DNA of 64,000 nt from Ecdyonurus torrentis (GCA_949318235.1 OX439136.1:17343286-17407285), one strand, 5' to 3'. Positions 38,811-53,211 are shown, numbered from the stretch's first letter. The notes: generated by a model not told the origin, from the letters alone. Numbers and translations are program-made.

Positions 38811-39663
38811 ATAACATATATATTATTATAATACAACATAAAAAATCTTTGTAGCAAATAATTTCAATTCACTTTAGCTTACATTATAAAATTAATTTAT
38901 AATATAATAAAAGTAAATCTTAGCTATTTTTAAAATTATATAAACTTTTCATAAAAAGTAGAACAAATAATAAATACGATAATACGATAATACGATAATA
39001 ATATATATAAATATATAATTATTATAAAAGGATGAGATTATAATAATTAAAAAAGAAATAGGTCAGATTATTTTTATAGATTATAGGTCAAAACAGTAGT
39101 CAGTCATTCGTACAGTAATATAGTGAAAAAGATGCTTAAGTATAGCGTGTTGTATAATTTACATATACATTCGCTTTTTTATCTTTGCTATAGAGGGTGT
39201 AACGGACTTGCAACATTCTGTTTACAGAAAGTATATGACGTCATACATATGACGTTGCATTATAAAAATTGCACACTACTTGTAAATTACTACTTTTTTT
39301 TCTTTCAGTACAGTTGTGTAGTACCAGTATTCTGTGGAAAGTTACTCATTTCCATTCTAGCTTAGACAAAAGTAAGGATGGAGAAATTAAAATCTTACTA
39401 TTAAAACTACAGGTTATACACCTCTTTTCACAAAAATTGATACGTAAGTTTATACTATAGCATGTATGAACGAAGCAGTTTTTGTGGTAGGAGCTGTATA
39501 TATAAGCGCCAAGTTTGCTATCTATATGTATACACCTCTGGACAAAAGTTTAAGAACTGGGCAGCGGCGGCCTCACCGTTTTCTCATAAAGATAACATAA
39601 TAATATGTAGTGTGGTTCACAAATCGTTCTCAAAATTTTGGCTATAGAGCTATGTGCATTGCA

Positions 39664-40067
39664 TTAAAAAGATAAACGAAGTATGGGTGACTGATTTGGT
39701 GCGGAAATAGTCTATAGAGTAACTTTATTTTCATAATAATTCTTTCTACATTTATTTAAATCCAGTAAAACAAATGCTATAGTTTTCAAATGAAATTGAG
39801 TCGTTACTTGTTCCGAAAAGAGCTTAAATAATATTTTTATATTAAACAAAAAAAGTTTCCAATTTGACGCAAAAGTTGGTGCGAAAATTTGAATTTTCAC
39901 ATTTAATTATTATATTTAAAGTGGAAAATTTTAAATATTTGATCTTGTTAATATGTGTTTGACATAACTAAACTTTTAATTAACATTTAATCTTTTATTT
40001 AATATCAATGTTATATTCTGTGACATTTCAAATTGTAAAGATACTAGCCGGTCACCTACTCTCTTAA
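39664..40067 (-). mobile_element. Family G element, copy G4
   Basis: The right end CCGGTCACCTACTCTCTTAA and the left subterminal TGACTGATTTGG match G2. The interior TTTATTTAAATCCAGTAAAA block aligns with G2 and G5. The left TTAA at 39664 is a best guess because that end is diverged. Confidence 0.7.
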
Positions 40068-40113
40068 TTTATTTATTAGTATTATTATTTTGTTACGATT
40101 GTAACTTTTTCAG

Positions 40114-40116
<3 letters not shown>

Positions 40117-40202
<86 letters not shown>
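40117..40202. repeat. (CT)n microsatellite
   Basis: About 86 bp of CT units, 50 bp after family G copy G4. Confidence 0.97.
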
Positions 40203-40203
<1 letters not shown>

Positions 40204-41514
40204 AAGGATCTATTAAATCATTATGTAAAGTGTTATATTTTGGTGCAACGAACAATTTATATTTAAAAACAAAAACATAACTACATTGAACATGGACAAA
40301 AGTAAAAATACGTAATAATTATCCAGTTTGATACTAATTAATTATGGTGCATACTTATAACAAATGTATGCTACACAGCTTGATTGTTATTCATACTCTT
40401 GCAAAATATCAACATTTATCCTATTTGATAATATAAAACATAATATTAATCGTATATATGAGTATCATGTAATTTATTTTATACGCGAGTTAAACTTTTG
40501 CATTGTATATAATAAAGATGCAATAAATGATAAAATAAAGATATAATATTAAAGCTATCATAATATATTAAGATAACAAATTAAATGTTTAATCATTAGG
40601 TGTTTTATGGACAATAATATGATACTCACAATGGCGTACTAATTGAATGTAATTGAATCGTAAAAGATTGCAAGAAAACACGATTCAATCGTGAGAAAAT
40701 GTTTTTCTTCACTATAACGCAATTCTCCCATATACTTTAATTTATTGTAATATATATTATATAATGTTATAGTTTTCATTGCTTTTTGTAATCTGTATGC
40801 AAGTACAGATAGTTCTGAATGATAATAATAATAATAATAATTATCATATGTCTTTTATTTGTTATTAGGGGTAAATGTGAGAGTGTGCGAGAGATGTTGT
40901 CAAAAGTCTAAATCTTGCCCTTATATTTTCTATTATTATTATTATTATTTTTTTTTAATCAGACACTTTTTTAATTTATCACGCTTGACCATAAAAATAT
41001 AACATTATAGCTGTTACATAAACGTGTTTACAGCACCCTTCTGGAACGTTAGAAAGTAAAAATCTGTGTAATCGAATCGAGGTGTTCTAAACGATCGTTA
41101 CCAAAAAGTTAAAGGTATAAAAGTTAATAAGTCAACTTTCTGTATACGTTTTCTTACAAATAAGCAAGACGCTCATGTATTTCTATAGGTTTACCTTTGT
41201 GTATAATTTTACTTATGACGTTCAATAATAATCAATCTACGATTCAGTTTTGGCCTTATAATTGCTTAAAATTTATACAATTTTTGTTTTGCCTTTTTTT
41301 TTTTTTCTTACAATATATAGGATATGATTTAATTTCCAAGTTTCCTGAGCCAAATATTGTTTTAATTAACAATAAAAAATTTCGATATCTTTTGTTAGTT
41401 ATGAATGCTCGTTGGTCATGAGTCATGAGTGCCATGACAATTCTTTTAATTCTTCTGTATAGAAGTAAAACGTTGTACGTATTTTCTATAATATTGTATC
41501 TTCCCCTTTTATCT

Positions 41515-41664
<150 letters not shown>

Positions 41665-41778
41665 TCGTCTTTTATTCACAAAGTGCATAAAAATCCATAA
41701 AAATCATTATGAAAAATGGACATTTTTAATATCAGGATGTACTGTATGTGTACAAAAATTTCAAGCTTCTATACAAAC

Positions 41779-41801
41779 TTAAAGACGTAGAACACCTTGA
41801 A

Positions 41802-41835
<34 letters not shown>

Positions 41836-42131
41836 ACTTGCCTAATATCCTAACATATTTAAATACCAACGCTAATTTGGCCAGAGCTATTTATTTCTAG
41901 TTTATTTTCCATTTACAAAATGGCAGCTGCGGGTTTGTGACGTCACAGCTCACTAGTCCACGCGCGTGGAAAAAGGCGAGCTGTGACTTCAAAAACTCGC
42001 AGCTCGCAGCTATCATTTTGTGAATGTAAAATAAATTAGGAATCAATAATTCTGGCCAAATCAACGTTGATATTTAGGTATGTTGGGATATTATACACAT
42101 GTTTTTTGTTCAACGTGTTCTACACCTTTAA
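41779..42131. mobile_element. Family B fold-back element, copy B4
   Basis: TTAA-bounded, ends TTAAAGACGTAGAACACC and GTGTTCTACACCTTTAA. The left subterminal region carries a poly-A run of about 30 nt not seen in other copies. TGACGTCA is intact in the left arm (41938) and mutated in the right. Confidence 0.87.
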
Positions 42132-43006
42132 TAACTATTATACAGTTTCAATGTTTAACTTGAAACAAAATGAACTTCATGAGAAAGAGAGAGAAGTTGT
42201 TATAATCCTATAGCCAAGGTTACGTTATCACAGAGTGTGATGTGTTATGTTAGATTAAATCGATACAAATCTAATTCAATCTTCCCTCAGTCATATAATA
42301 TTAGTTTAGGACCAATTTCATAGTGTATGCATTCAGTCTAGGAGCAGATTGACGTTTTTTTTTTTTTTTTTTTTTTTTTGTAAGATATTGGATTATTAAC
42401 CCAAAGCAATTTATAGTTATGTACAGTATAATCTCAAAGGGTTGATTCAACCAGAAAAAGGGCTTTTGTAGAAAAGAGAAAATCTTACGAGCTAGAAAAA
42501 CAAATATATTATTAGGTTTATTCTAACATGTTTTATTATTGTATGTAATAAACATTTTTTTTTTTTTTTTTTTTACTATAATTTGTTTAAAATTGTTTTG
42601 CAGTAATTTTTGGTTCACGTATATACATTTAAAAATATGTTTTTAATGTACAGAAAACACTTATCAATGCATTTATGTTCTTTCTTTCAAATTTTTGTTT
42701 TAATATTAAAATATTAGTTTTTATAATCAATCAGTCATTTTTTTTTGTGCTAAATATTGCACTTAAAATTTAAAAAAAATATTCTTTGCTAGCCCAACAG
42801 AAGTATAATATTCAAACTACATTTAAATATTAAAATAGTATCCCTTGTAAAGCAATTGCTTTCTAAAAATAACAAGATAAAAAAATAATTATTCTAATTT
42901 TAGCATTTATACAAAAAATTTACTCATTAAAAAATATTATACTTTTTGTATGAGACCTCGTTTATTTTATAAAATAATAAAGCTCGTTTCTTCTTTTCTT
43001 GCTCGT

Positions 43007-43007
<1 letters not shown>

Positions 43008-43082
<75 letters not shown>
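43008..43082. repeat. (GA)n microsatellite
   Basis: About 75 bp of GA units. Confidence 0.97.
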
Positions 43083-43085
<3 letters not shown>

Positions 43086-43691
43086 CAAAGTAATTACAAA
43101 AAAGATCTTGTGGTAGTGAGTAAGAGGGATGCTTTTTAAACTTGCCCTCATTTCTCTTCTTTCTCACAAATGCTTATTTATTAATATATTTTTTACGCTT
43201 CAAAAGTATAATTCTAAATAATGATACGTAATTCAATTTTTCTCTTCAATTTTTTTTTTTTTTATTCAATGATTATTTAAAAAAATTAGTGTACAAAACA
43301 TCATACATGACATATTTAGCTTTTAAGGTTATATTATAATAATAAAAAAAAAAATGATTGATTAAATATTAATCATGAGTTTGGACCATCTGTACATACA
43401 TTATTATGACGAAAAAAATCAAAGTCGGTGAAAAATTATAAAGCAAACAAAAAACAAACAAACAACTATTCAATTTCTGTTGCATTCTGATAATCTGGGT
43501 CTTCTGGATGTCATGAATCATGAACACCAGAAGTTTTCTAATGTATATTTTATAAACCCCATTTTTACATGAAATGTGTATGTATGGTCACTCATATATC
43601 TCATAATTATTTCTCATTTTATTTTAAGTATAATTTCTTTTGTTTGCCGCTGTTTTTACAGGAAAATGATCCGCTATACGTAATTACGTAT

Positions 43692-44088
43692 AACAAAATA
43701 AGGTGTAGTTTATAGTTAAGTTTATTGGTCATCTGGCGTAGATGTTTGTTCAGTATATGTATACAATTTGAGGAGCCGATTGCATTGCAGGTCTTGCCAG
43801 CTTAAAACAAAACCAACCCCTATCCTTGATTACATTTTACCTTTTTTTTTTAATATATTATTATTTAACTTTTAACCAGAATTTAAATTCTGGTTAATAG
43901 TTAAATAATAATATATTAAAAAAAAAAAAAAAAAAAAAGGTAAAATGTAATCAAGGAGAGGGGTTGGTTTTGTTTTAAGCTGGCAAGACCTGCAATGCAA
44001 TCGGCTCCTCAAATTGTATACATATACTGTACAAACATCTACGCCAGATGACCAATAAACTTAACTATAAACTACACCTTATTTTGTT
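43692..44088. repeat. Long inverted repeat, about 180-bp arms
   Basis: Starts AACAAAATAAGGTGTAGTTT and ends AAACTACACCTTATTTTGTT. The arms differ at only a few bases and in the length of a poly-T/poly-A run; the centre is CCAGAATTTAAATTCTGG. Each arm contains GCATTGCAGGTCTTGCCAGC or its mirror. A diverged extra copy of part of the right arm (GGCAAGACCTGAAATTGG) lies at about 44198-44260. Confidence 0.92.
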
Positions 44089-44291
44089 TTTCGATGGTTA
44101 AATTGCAGAATAAATGAATAATGAAAATAATAATAGTAATGGAGGGTGAATGTAAGTCATAAATTAAATGTGAATTTTTGAGAGCAGTCGTTTTTGTATA
44201 GCCAGGCAAGACCTGAAATTGGGCTGACCATACAAAGATTGTATACATGTATATGCATTTATTAAATATGTAGATAATTATTATTATGTAA

Positions 44292-44332
<41 letters not shown>

Positions 44333-44903
44333 GGCGGAACAAGGCAATGTTTATAAATATATAAAATGTAGGTATGCATATAGCTTTATGTATACATTAT
44401 AACAAGCAAATACTGTTGAACTTATGTAATGGATGTTCGTTACTGAATGCGGCGTAAGTGGGGCCTCATTCGTCCAAAAAAAAAAAGTGTGAGGTAGAAT
44501 TGCTTTAATGTTTAGTGGTTGATACCCCCCCCCCTCCCAATTGATTGCCCCAAAAAAGCACCTTAATAAAAATAAATTGCTACAAAATACTACAACAAAC
44601 ATTTTGACACATGAATTTCTCTCGTAATATGTTTTTACAAACTTGCAAGCCCAAATTTAAAACTTTTCCAATTTTTTTTTTGTTTTTGTTTGCAAATTTA
44701 AATAAGTATAACATAGCAAACATTTTTATAAAATATAAAATTATAACGTTTTTCTTTGTATGAATATGATTTATTTTTTATAAAGCTGTTTTTGAATACT
44801 TATTTTTACACATGAGTGCTTGCTTTTAAACAAATTTTCTACATGAAGTTATTTCTCTTTACCATTTTGTGTTTGTGTGATAAACATGAACAAATAAGAT
44901 TTT

Positions 44904-44906
<3 letters not shown>

Positions 44907-44959
<53 letters not shown>
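44907..44959. repeat. (AT)n microsatellite
   Basis: TA tract of about 53 bp. Confidence 0.96.
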
Positions 44960-44963
<4 letters not shown>

Positions 44964-45352
44964 GGTACATAATAGTACATAATATGTATACAATATTATG
45001 GCCTAGAAATAGAAAGATTTAAATATAAAGGGGATGTTATTATTATTATAAACAGCTCGTATCTATCTCACGTCAGAATATTAAATTTCAAAAAATATAT
45101 TAACTTTTTTTTAATACCATTTCAATTCATTTTATAAGAATTACATCATAAAAAATTACAAGATTCCTGAGGATCATTGAATGAGATTTTATTGTTTTTG
45201 TGAAATTATTGCGTTTATAGGGCTCATTGTTTTAGGAGTGCGTAAAAAATTACTGCAAGAAGTAACAGTTTTTTTTCCTTTAAAAAGAGCTAATATTTAA
45301 TTAATATGGAAACTCTAATGGAAGATTAGAGGAAATTAACTAGCAATTAACT

Positions 45353-45459
<107 letters not shown>

Positions 45460-46246
45460 TATATTATGACTGATAATAATTTAGTGGCAAAATTGCAATA
45501 ATAGTATTTACACGCGTATAAGTGTTTTGAGAAGTTATGATATTTGATCTTATAATTACGCAATTAATTCATGTTTAACATTGGCAAACAACACGTTAAA
45601 TTATATTCAATAAAAATGTACAATGTAAGTCATTTATAAACTTTTACTTAAGTCAAGGACGAAATGTTTTACGACAGAAACATTCAATAGACTTCACTAT
45701 TTTCTATAGATACTTTTCTTTTTTTATGTCTACATTTTTTTTTTTTTTTTTTCACATTTAAGTTTTGTTTTATTTTACAATTTTACCTACTAATTCTTTC
45801 TTAGTCATGGCTAGTTATTATTATCACTGATAAATAATGTTAAAAATTAAATTCCATTAGTAAAACTTATTTAGTATTAAAATGACATAACATAAAGATT
45901 CCCAATGTAAATATTAATACAAGTAAACATATACACGTAGCAATAAAAATGATTGCGTAATGTAATAATACTTGTAAACTTTACCTCAAAATACACAAAA
46001 TTTGTAAAAAAAATTTACACGTAAAATGATGATAATAGTAATAATAAAGTTTCTCTTAGAAAACAATTTCTATGCTATTTCCTCAAGTACTAATTTAGAA
46101 CATGCATTCACTATTATTTAAATTATTTATTTTATTTACGTATTAAATTGATATTATACTACCTTACAGAATTATTATTTTACCTAGTCTAAAAAATAAA
46201 ACAATGTGCTAAAATAGGTGCTATAAAAATATATACATTAATAAAA

Positions 46247-46248
<2 letters not shown>

Positions 46249-46290
<42 letters not shown>
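46249..46290. repeat. (AT)n followed by (TGTA)n
   Basis: TA tract then TGTATGTATGTATG, a compound microsatellite. Confidence 0.94.
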
Positions 46291-46303
<13 letters not shown>

Positions 46304-47169
46304 GTATATACTAATTGGTATTATGATGATGATGTGATCAATAAAGAAACTGAAACTGAAATATTGTGAATTATAACAAAATTAGGAAATTATTTAAAAA
46401 TATGGCCACTGTGCATTTACCATTGTTTCGTGTAAAAATAGCTTTAAAAAATTTTGTTAAATTTTTTTTCCATGTCATATTTTCCTTCACTTTGGCTCTA
46501 AGTATAAATTATTGATTATTTATTGTTTTAACAATTATTTGTTTTAAATTGCCTATATAGTTCATAAATCTAGAATGAATCATCCATTTCCTCTCTCTCT
46601 CTCATACATGCAATATTATGAATTGATATAATAAGACATAAATATTACTATTATGTTTTTTTCTTTCTTTTAATGCTTTGGAAAAATGTGTTTTCTAAAT
46701 AAACATCACTGTATTGCAAAACAAATATATAATTTTTTTTCCTCTACTAATGTATTATATATATATATATATTTTTTGAAACAATAGCATTTACTTTCAA
46801 TAATGTGTTTATTTTTTCTATTCTCCTAATGCATATTATAAATAATACAATACAATAAAATAGGTCATATCATTTTACATCAAGTATGTATGTATGAATA
46901 CATCATAACAATTACTTATATAGTACAATATTCATATCATAAAGTTTTAGTCTAAATAGAAATGTTTCATTAATAAATATTAAAAATAAAACAAAAACAT
47001 AATTATAATAAAAATAAATGTCTATGATTTCAAATTTAAATATATTGCATGATACTGGTTTTATATAAATGTCATAATTGCGTTTCAAAAGATACAAAAA
47101 AAAAAAAAATGTTAACAAATTTTACATATAAATAATTGCTGTTCAAGTTTAAATGTTTATTATGTACAC

Positions 47170-47341
<172 letters not shown>

Positions 47342-48279
47342 CGGACTTGATGTGTTGTTTTTTCATACATTTTAAACGGTGAAAATTAGGTAAAAATATG
47401 ATTTATACGTTGTAAATTTTAACAAAATATTTGTAATGCGTTATGACTTTTTTATATACTGTATAAAAGTTTATAAATGAAATGCTGAAATAAATTTTAT
47501 ATTAAAAATAACTTTATTTGTTTAAACTTTTTAAATAATTGCAAATTTCTCTATATATTTTTTTATAGATATAGTAATTGGAGTTAAACATATTATAAGA
47601 GTTTACATATTTTTTATCAAATGTTAAATTGGAGCAATATTATGAAAAATCAACATGGATTTACATATAATATTAAACTTTTGTATATACGTTTTTTTTT
47701 TTTTTTTTTTTTGTACTTAGGTTTTATATTATGAAATAATATAACCATAATTGATAACAAAATATTTTTGTTCAATATGTAATGAATGCTAGATCATTCA
47801 TACCTGATATTTTGACTCCTATACATCATGCAAAATAACTAACGTTAAATATACTGTGGTACAGTAATTTAATACGCATAATATATAGAAGTATATAGAA
47901 AAGTTTTAAAAAATTCTCAGGAGTCACATTTAACCATAAAACAATTATTAAAAATTATTGTTTGCTGTTTCCGATTTCAAACTTTGTTACGAAATTGAAG
48001 GCGGAAATTAAAATTTGGACAACTGATTGATTGAATTTGTAATATTAAGGCCTGTCAAGATTACATGCTTTAAAAAAAATAATTACCTTTATAAAAATAT
48101 GCATAGTATTATTTTCTTACTTAACAGAAAGAAATAAAAATATATATTTCAACAATTAAGCACACTTCAAAAACAAAAGTTTTCTTTCAATGTAGAAATG
48201 TTTATAGAGAGTATTTATAAAATTTATTAATATTAAACAATATTGATTGTCCGTCAAAGCGTGTATAGTGTTTTATCAC

Positions 48280-48440
48280 TGAATATACTGTACAAACTGA
48301 TAAAGGCTAGGTCGATGCAAATGTGATGAATCCCAGGGATATACTGTATGGGTACAACCTAATCATTATGGACAGTGTATATGCTCTGTACCCAACATCA
48401 CTGACATTCATGCGCTGTGGTAGATAGTGAGTAAACATTC
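48280..48440. other. Unclassified GC-richer island
   Basis: Contains AGGCTAGGTCGATGCAAATG, GAATCCCAGGGATATACTGT and GCTCTGTACCCAACATCACT in otherwise AT-rich intron. No open frame, splice signal pair or second copy was seen. It may be an old transposon fragment. Confidence 0.3.
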
Positions 48441-49273
48441 ACTATAGTAGAGAATAAACATTTTATATATGATAAATTTTTAGTATTTGCGTTGTTAGAT
48501 ACATTTAGAAAATATAGAAAAGTAGAAAGTTTGATGTATAAACGTGGATTATCAGAAACAATACAAGAAATCGTTAGTATGTAGAGTATTAATTACTACT
48601 TTTAAAACTACTAGCTTTAACTTTATGTACTATTTTGATTTCTAAGTGCATTTAAAAAAAAAAGAAAGAATAAAAATGATAGAAAAATAAAGGAAAGAAA
48701 AGAAATGCATAATATGGATTTAAAATCTTTTAATAAAAACGCATTCACTGAAACTATTGAAAAAAATGTTTGTAACAGCTATAATAATTATTACGTAAAA
48801 CTATCCTTTGTATAACATTTTGAAACTAAAGTAAATTCAACCTTAAAAAAGAAAAAAAGGTGCCTCTAAACATGGTAACACTCTATATTATGCTTAAAGC
48901 ACTTTTATCCGTATAATATTTTGCTAACTTTAAGCTTTGTTGTGGTTTGTTTGTCATATGATATTGACATAGTACCAAGTCAATATTCAAAGATAAACTA
49001 TACGATGACAACTTTATTATTATTATTTGTTCTCAAATCTATTATTATCTTCCCTCTTTTGAACAAAATGACGTAAGTTTTAGTAATGATACTAATTTTC
49101 ATTCGATTTTTTTTTCTTGTAATACGAAACATTTTTTTTTTTACTATTTTAGTTCTGTTTTTACAGAGCAATATTTATATGAAACACTAAATTTTGCTGC
49201 AATATATTAAAAGGTTTTAAATGGAAATTGTATATGGGCATATTGACAAAGTATTGCTTTATGTGAACATGGC

Positions 49274-49602
49274 TTAAAGGCATAGAAAACATTGAAACAA
49301 CATGTTCTAAACACAAGATGGGATCTACAAAACTGATATTTTTTACCAGAATGTTAATGTAGCCCCACAAAAGAGCTTGAAAAAAATGTAAAGTATGCAA
49401 TTTCCGTGAATATTCCTGTTTATGACGTCATTAACAGGCAAAAACTAGTATGAAAATGTTGTGCAGGTTGCATAAATCAAAATTTTCTGATCACTGCTAC
49501 GGCACTACAGTTGGGTTGAGACCCACTAACGTTATTTATGTAAGTCCTATCAAGTGTTTTGTGATATAAATGCTTATATTTTCATGTTTTCTATGCCTTT
49601 AA
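49274..49602 (-). mobile_element. Family A MITE, copy A9
   Basis: Reverse copy of the same terminal variant as A6 (AAGGCATAGAAAACATTGAA and TTTTCTATGCCTTTAA), so A6 and A9 define a subfamily. TTAA at 49274-49277 and 49599-49602; TGACGTCA at 49423. Confidence 0.9.
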
Positions 49603-50180
49603 GAGTGGGCTAAACTTTTGTTAGATTAAAATATTGTGCTTTTAATTTGTGTGTGTGTAAATAATATTGAGAAATACGATTGCTGTATATTGATTTATTT
49701 TCTATTATTGCATTTAATATTATAATTATTTTAGATAACATGTCAAAAAAGGCGATAAACTGATAAAAAAAATTAAGAGTCAGATGTTTTTTTTTTCTCG
49801 AGGGTTTAAGAAGAATTTGGATAGCTAAAATAATAAATATATAGGTGTCACCAGCATGCAAAGTTTGAGTTAAAGAGGATTCAAAATCTTATACCCATTC
49901 GGCTTCATTAATGATAAACAAATATCTTTATGGTCCCTTAACCTGACAAATTTATAAGCATTGCAATTAGAGGCTGAAAAAGTTAACTATGTTTAATTAA
50001 GTATGTTGCATAGCAAAGTTACTGCACAACGTAAAAGAAATAAAGCCTCCGTCGTAAAATTACACATGATAGTAAGGAAAACGCTCAACAATGCATCAGG
50101 AACACATAAAAATATTATGTTGATTAGCATTGAATCTTGTTTTTCATTAAAGACGATTTTTAATGAAAATTTTAGTTTGT

Positions 50181-50376
50181 GCACGGACAAAAATGAATAC
50201 GTAATAATTAAACTAGCTCCTTTTCAGAAACATTTGTTCAGTACATCATAATTTATGATATACTGCATCATAACTATGTTTCAAAGTCATAAATATTATA
50301 TTGTATGTTCAGTTCTAATTTAGCAACATTTATGCTATAATTTATGTATGTCAAATTACTTTATTCTTTACGTGTA
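50181..50376 (+). mobile_element. Family F element, copy F2
   Basis: Begins GCACGGACAAAAATGAATAC and ends CTTTACGTGT, with GTAATAATTAAACTAGC and CATAATTTATGATATACTGC matching F1. Diverged at both ends. Confidence 0.65.
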
Positions 50377-51013
50377 TAGTAGCTAAAACAATAATTTTGA
50401 AATTAATACAACATTGATAACATAAAAAGAATGTGGTAGCTATATAGATAATCAAAAAAATATCAAGACATTGGTTCTCCTACCCTTCTTCTTTTATTTG
50501 TGTTATTTTTACGAAAGAAAAAATAGATATGCTATGAAAATTGTATTTTATGACTTGAAGCTTTGTGACATTTTCAATTTAATATAAATTTACAAATCAC
50601 TTAACAACAACTTTATAGTAAAGTTGTAGTTAAGTTTTAAGTCAATTCAACTCTAGCTAAATATTGAGTTTATATACCTGACTTGATAATCTACTATGAA
50701 CACCTGCTGTGTTTGTGAGAAACCTTCATAAGTGATGAAATCAACTCTTCCGGAATGCTTAACATTAAATAAGCTATAGCTTTGCACGATGAGGTCGATG
50801 AGTAATTATATAGTAATTACTATTATTTATGTTCAATACATTACATCTATTCATATATTTTCAATGAGCTTTTCGTGCATTCTACTTTTTATAGTAATAT
50901 AATTCTTTTCCTATGTTTTTTATTTTGTATTTTAGTATGATCACTGATCACAGGTCTTTGTTTTCTGGGAATAAACAAATTGGCCGAGCGTGTCCTTATC
51001 TTGAATGAACGCT

Positions 51014-51188
51014 TATGTTTATTTAAAATGCTGGAAAAGGAAGTGCAGGAAGAGGAAACCACGTGACGGTAAAAGTGAGAGGTACCTCAGGCCTAGTTTG
51101 CTGCTATAGCACCAACTTTTCTCTCACTGTTACCGTCACGTGGTTTCCTTTTCCAGCACTTCCTTTTCCGTTATTCAGAGTAAACATA
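51014..51188. mobile_element. Family D palindromic element, copy D2
   Basis: Same structure as D1, ending GAGTAAACATA. It is the first of a head-to-tail series; D3 begins only 7 bp later. Confidence 0.88.
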
Positions 51189-51195
51189 GACTGCT

Positions 51196-51367
51196 TATGT
51201 TTACTCAAAATGCGGAAAAGGAAGTGCCGGAAGAGGAAACCACGTGACGGTAAAAGTGGGAGTTAGCTCAGGCCTAGTTTGCTGCTGGCACCAACTTTTC
51301 TCCCACTTTTACAGTCACGTGGTTTCCTCTTCCGGCCATTTCCTTTTCCGCATTTTGAGTAAACATA
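51196..51367. mobile_element. Family D palindromic element, copy D3
   Basis: Best conserved copy: TATGTTTACTCAAAATGCGG at left, CCGCATTTTGAGTAAACATA at right, with CACGTGACGG and its counterpart near the arms' inner ends. Arms of about 75 bp are nearly identical. Confidence 0.9.
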
Positions 51368-51399
51368 AGCAATCAAGCAGTCATACGCACTCAGTATCT

Positions 51400-51455
51400 T
51401 GCACATTTTACAATCACGTGATTTCCACTTCCAGCATTTTTGAGATAAATATAAT
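51400..51455. mobile_element. Family D half-copy, D4
   Basis: Only the right arm is recognisable: TTTTACAATCACGTGATTTC, CACTTCCAGCATTTTTGAG and TAAATATA. It is degenerate and follows D3 directly, making a short tandem series. Confidence 0.65.
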
Positions 51456-51976
51456 CAGTCAAGGTAGAGAGCGGGTGCAGTGGGTGGCAAGAAATTTTAA
51501 TTTAAATATTGCCGTTTACTTCCTTTGTTTGTAACGTATTCTCAAGTATTCTGGAGCGCTCGGTACTCGCAACGTAGTGGCAGTTATTATTCGACGTAAT
51601 GATTGAATTATAACTATGTACATAATTTTTTTCACAGTGTATCCTTATTCTATTGTTTCAATTGTGTTATAAATATGTATAATGCAAGATCATTATATTT
51701 GATGTGTTTAGTTTGTTTTCTACGAGACTCATTAAAAAATAATTAATATTTACCCGTATAATATAACATTTCTGCTTAATCCTATTTTACGACCTTATAC
51801 TGTATTGATCAATTATATCAAATGCACCTGTGTTGACCTACATTTTCAAATTATAAAATTGTATTATTTGCTCTATTTAAATTTACAATTATATATAAAA
51901 TCTCTATTGTTTTTCTTTTTAAGTATGTTCATTAAAACTAAAATAAATAAAATCTTGATATAAATATCAAGTTCGC

Positions 51977-52306
51977 TTAAAGCCATAGACAACATGAAAC
52001 AACATGTTCTTTTTAATGATCAAAACACAAAATGAGTTGTACAAAACTTATGACAACTTATGTAAATTTGAACCCATAAGAGAACGTGGAAAAAAAATCT
52101 AAAGTATGCAATTTGCGATAATATTTCTGTTTCAGAAACAAGCAACAATTAGTATAAAAAATTGGTTATGGGCTGCATAAATTGAAATTTTTCTGATCAC
52201 TGCTATACGGAGGTGTTGAAATAAACTATAATGTTATTTATGTAAGCCCCATCAAGTGTTTTGTGATATATTAATGCTAATGTTTTCTTCTGGTCTATGC
52301 CTTTAA
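51977..52306 (-). mobile_element. Family A MITE, copy A10, diverged
   Basis: Reverse copy with TTAA at 51977-51980 and 52303-52306, ends TTAAAGCCATAGACAACATG and CTGGTCTATGCCTTTAA. The middle has diverged and TGACGTCA is lost. Confidence 0.85.
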
Positions 52307-53140
52307 GTATTAAATTTCAGTGATATGTGAAACTTTACCATAAGAACAATGCATTTTACCTTGTTCTATTTTACTGATGCAATAATGAAGCTTGCAAGCT
52401 GGTTTAGTAATTAGTAACAAACAAGAGCTTGATGGACATTTTGTAGGGGATTGATTAGAGGAAAAGTAAACAAAGCATAGAAAAATAAGTTTCAGTTTTC
52501 AATATTTATTACCTGGTCGTGACGTGTAACTATGATCAGAAGAGCGGTAATTAGGACCACACCTTTTATAATTTTCTAAACTTTTGTATACTAAAGTTTT
52601 TGGTTGCGATTAGATTACATCAATTAAGCTTTATTCACAATTATGCAATTATGTTATTATTATTTTTATTTAATTATCAACATTAACTTAAATGTTGGTT
52701 AAGATTTGAAAATTATAGCAAATATATATATATATGGATCATACATACTCGTACACCATGTATACGTATCGTATAGTTTTAGTTTAATTAACTGTATAGT
52801 TCCTAAGTTAATGTAACGTGTCGGTGGTCCAAAATTTAAGCGCCTATTAATATTATCGTATTTTGTAACCTATCGTTGCAAAAAAATTCAGGGTAGTCAC
52901 CATCGGGACTTAGAAAAAAAAAAAAAAAAAAACTAAAAGTCATGAGCCTAAAAATTTAAGCTCCTGCAATTTATACATGTTGACGAAGTTTTTTTTCCGT
53001 TCAAGATATTTGAGTTTTGTTTGTTTGTTTAAACTACCATTGTGCAAAATATCAGTTCAATTATAACGATCACTTTTTTGATGAGCTGGTCACCATTACA
53101 CTGACCACCTTCTCTGTGTATTATAATTTTGTTTCTTTTC

Positions 53141-53146
<6 letters not shown>

Positions 53147-53211
<65 letters not shown>
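53147..53211. repeat. (CT)n microsatellite
   Basis: About 65 bp of CT units, 900 bp before the micro-exon acceptor. Confidence 0.97.

Noticed and set aside
51063..51534. Open frames across the family D tandem
   Set aside because: They follow the repeat arms and are explained by the palindromic repeat.
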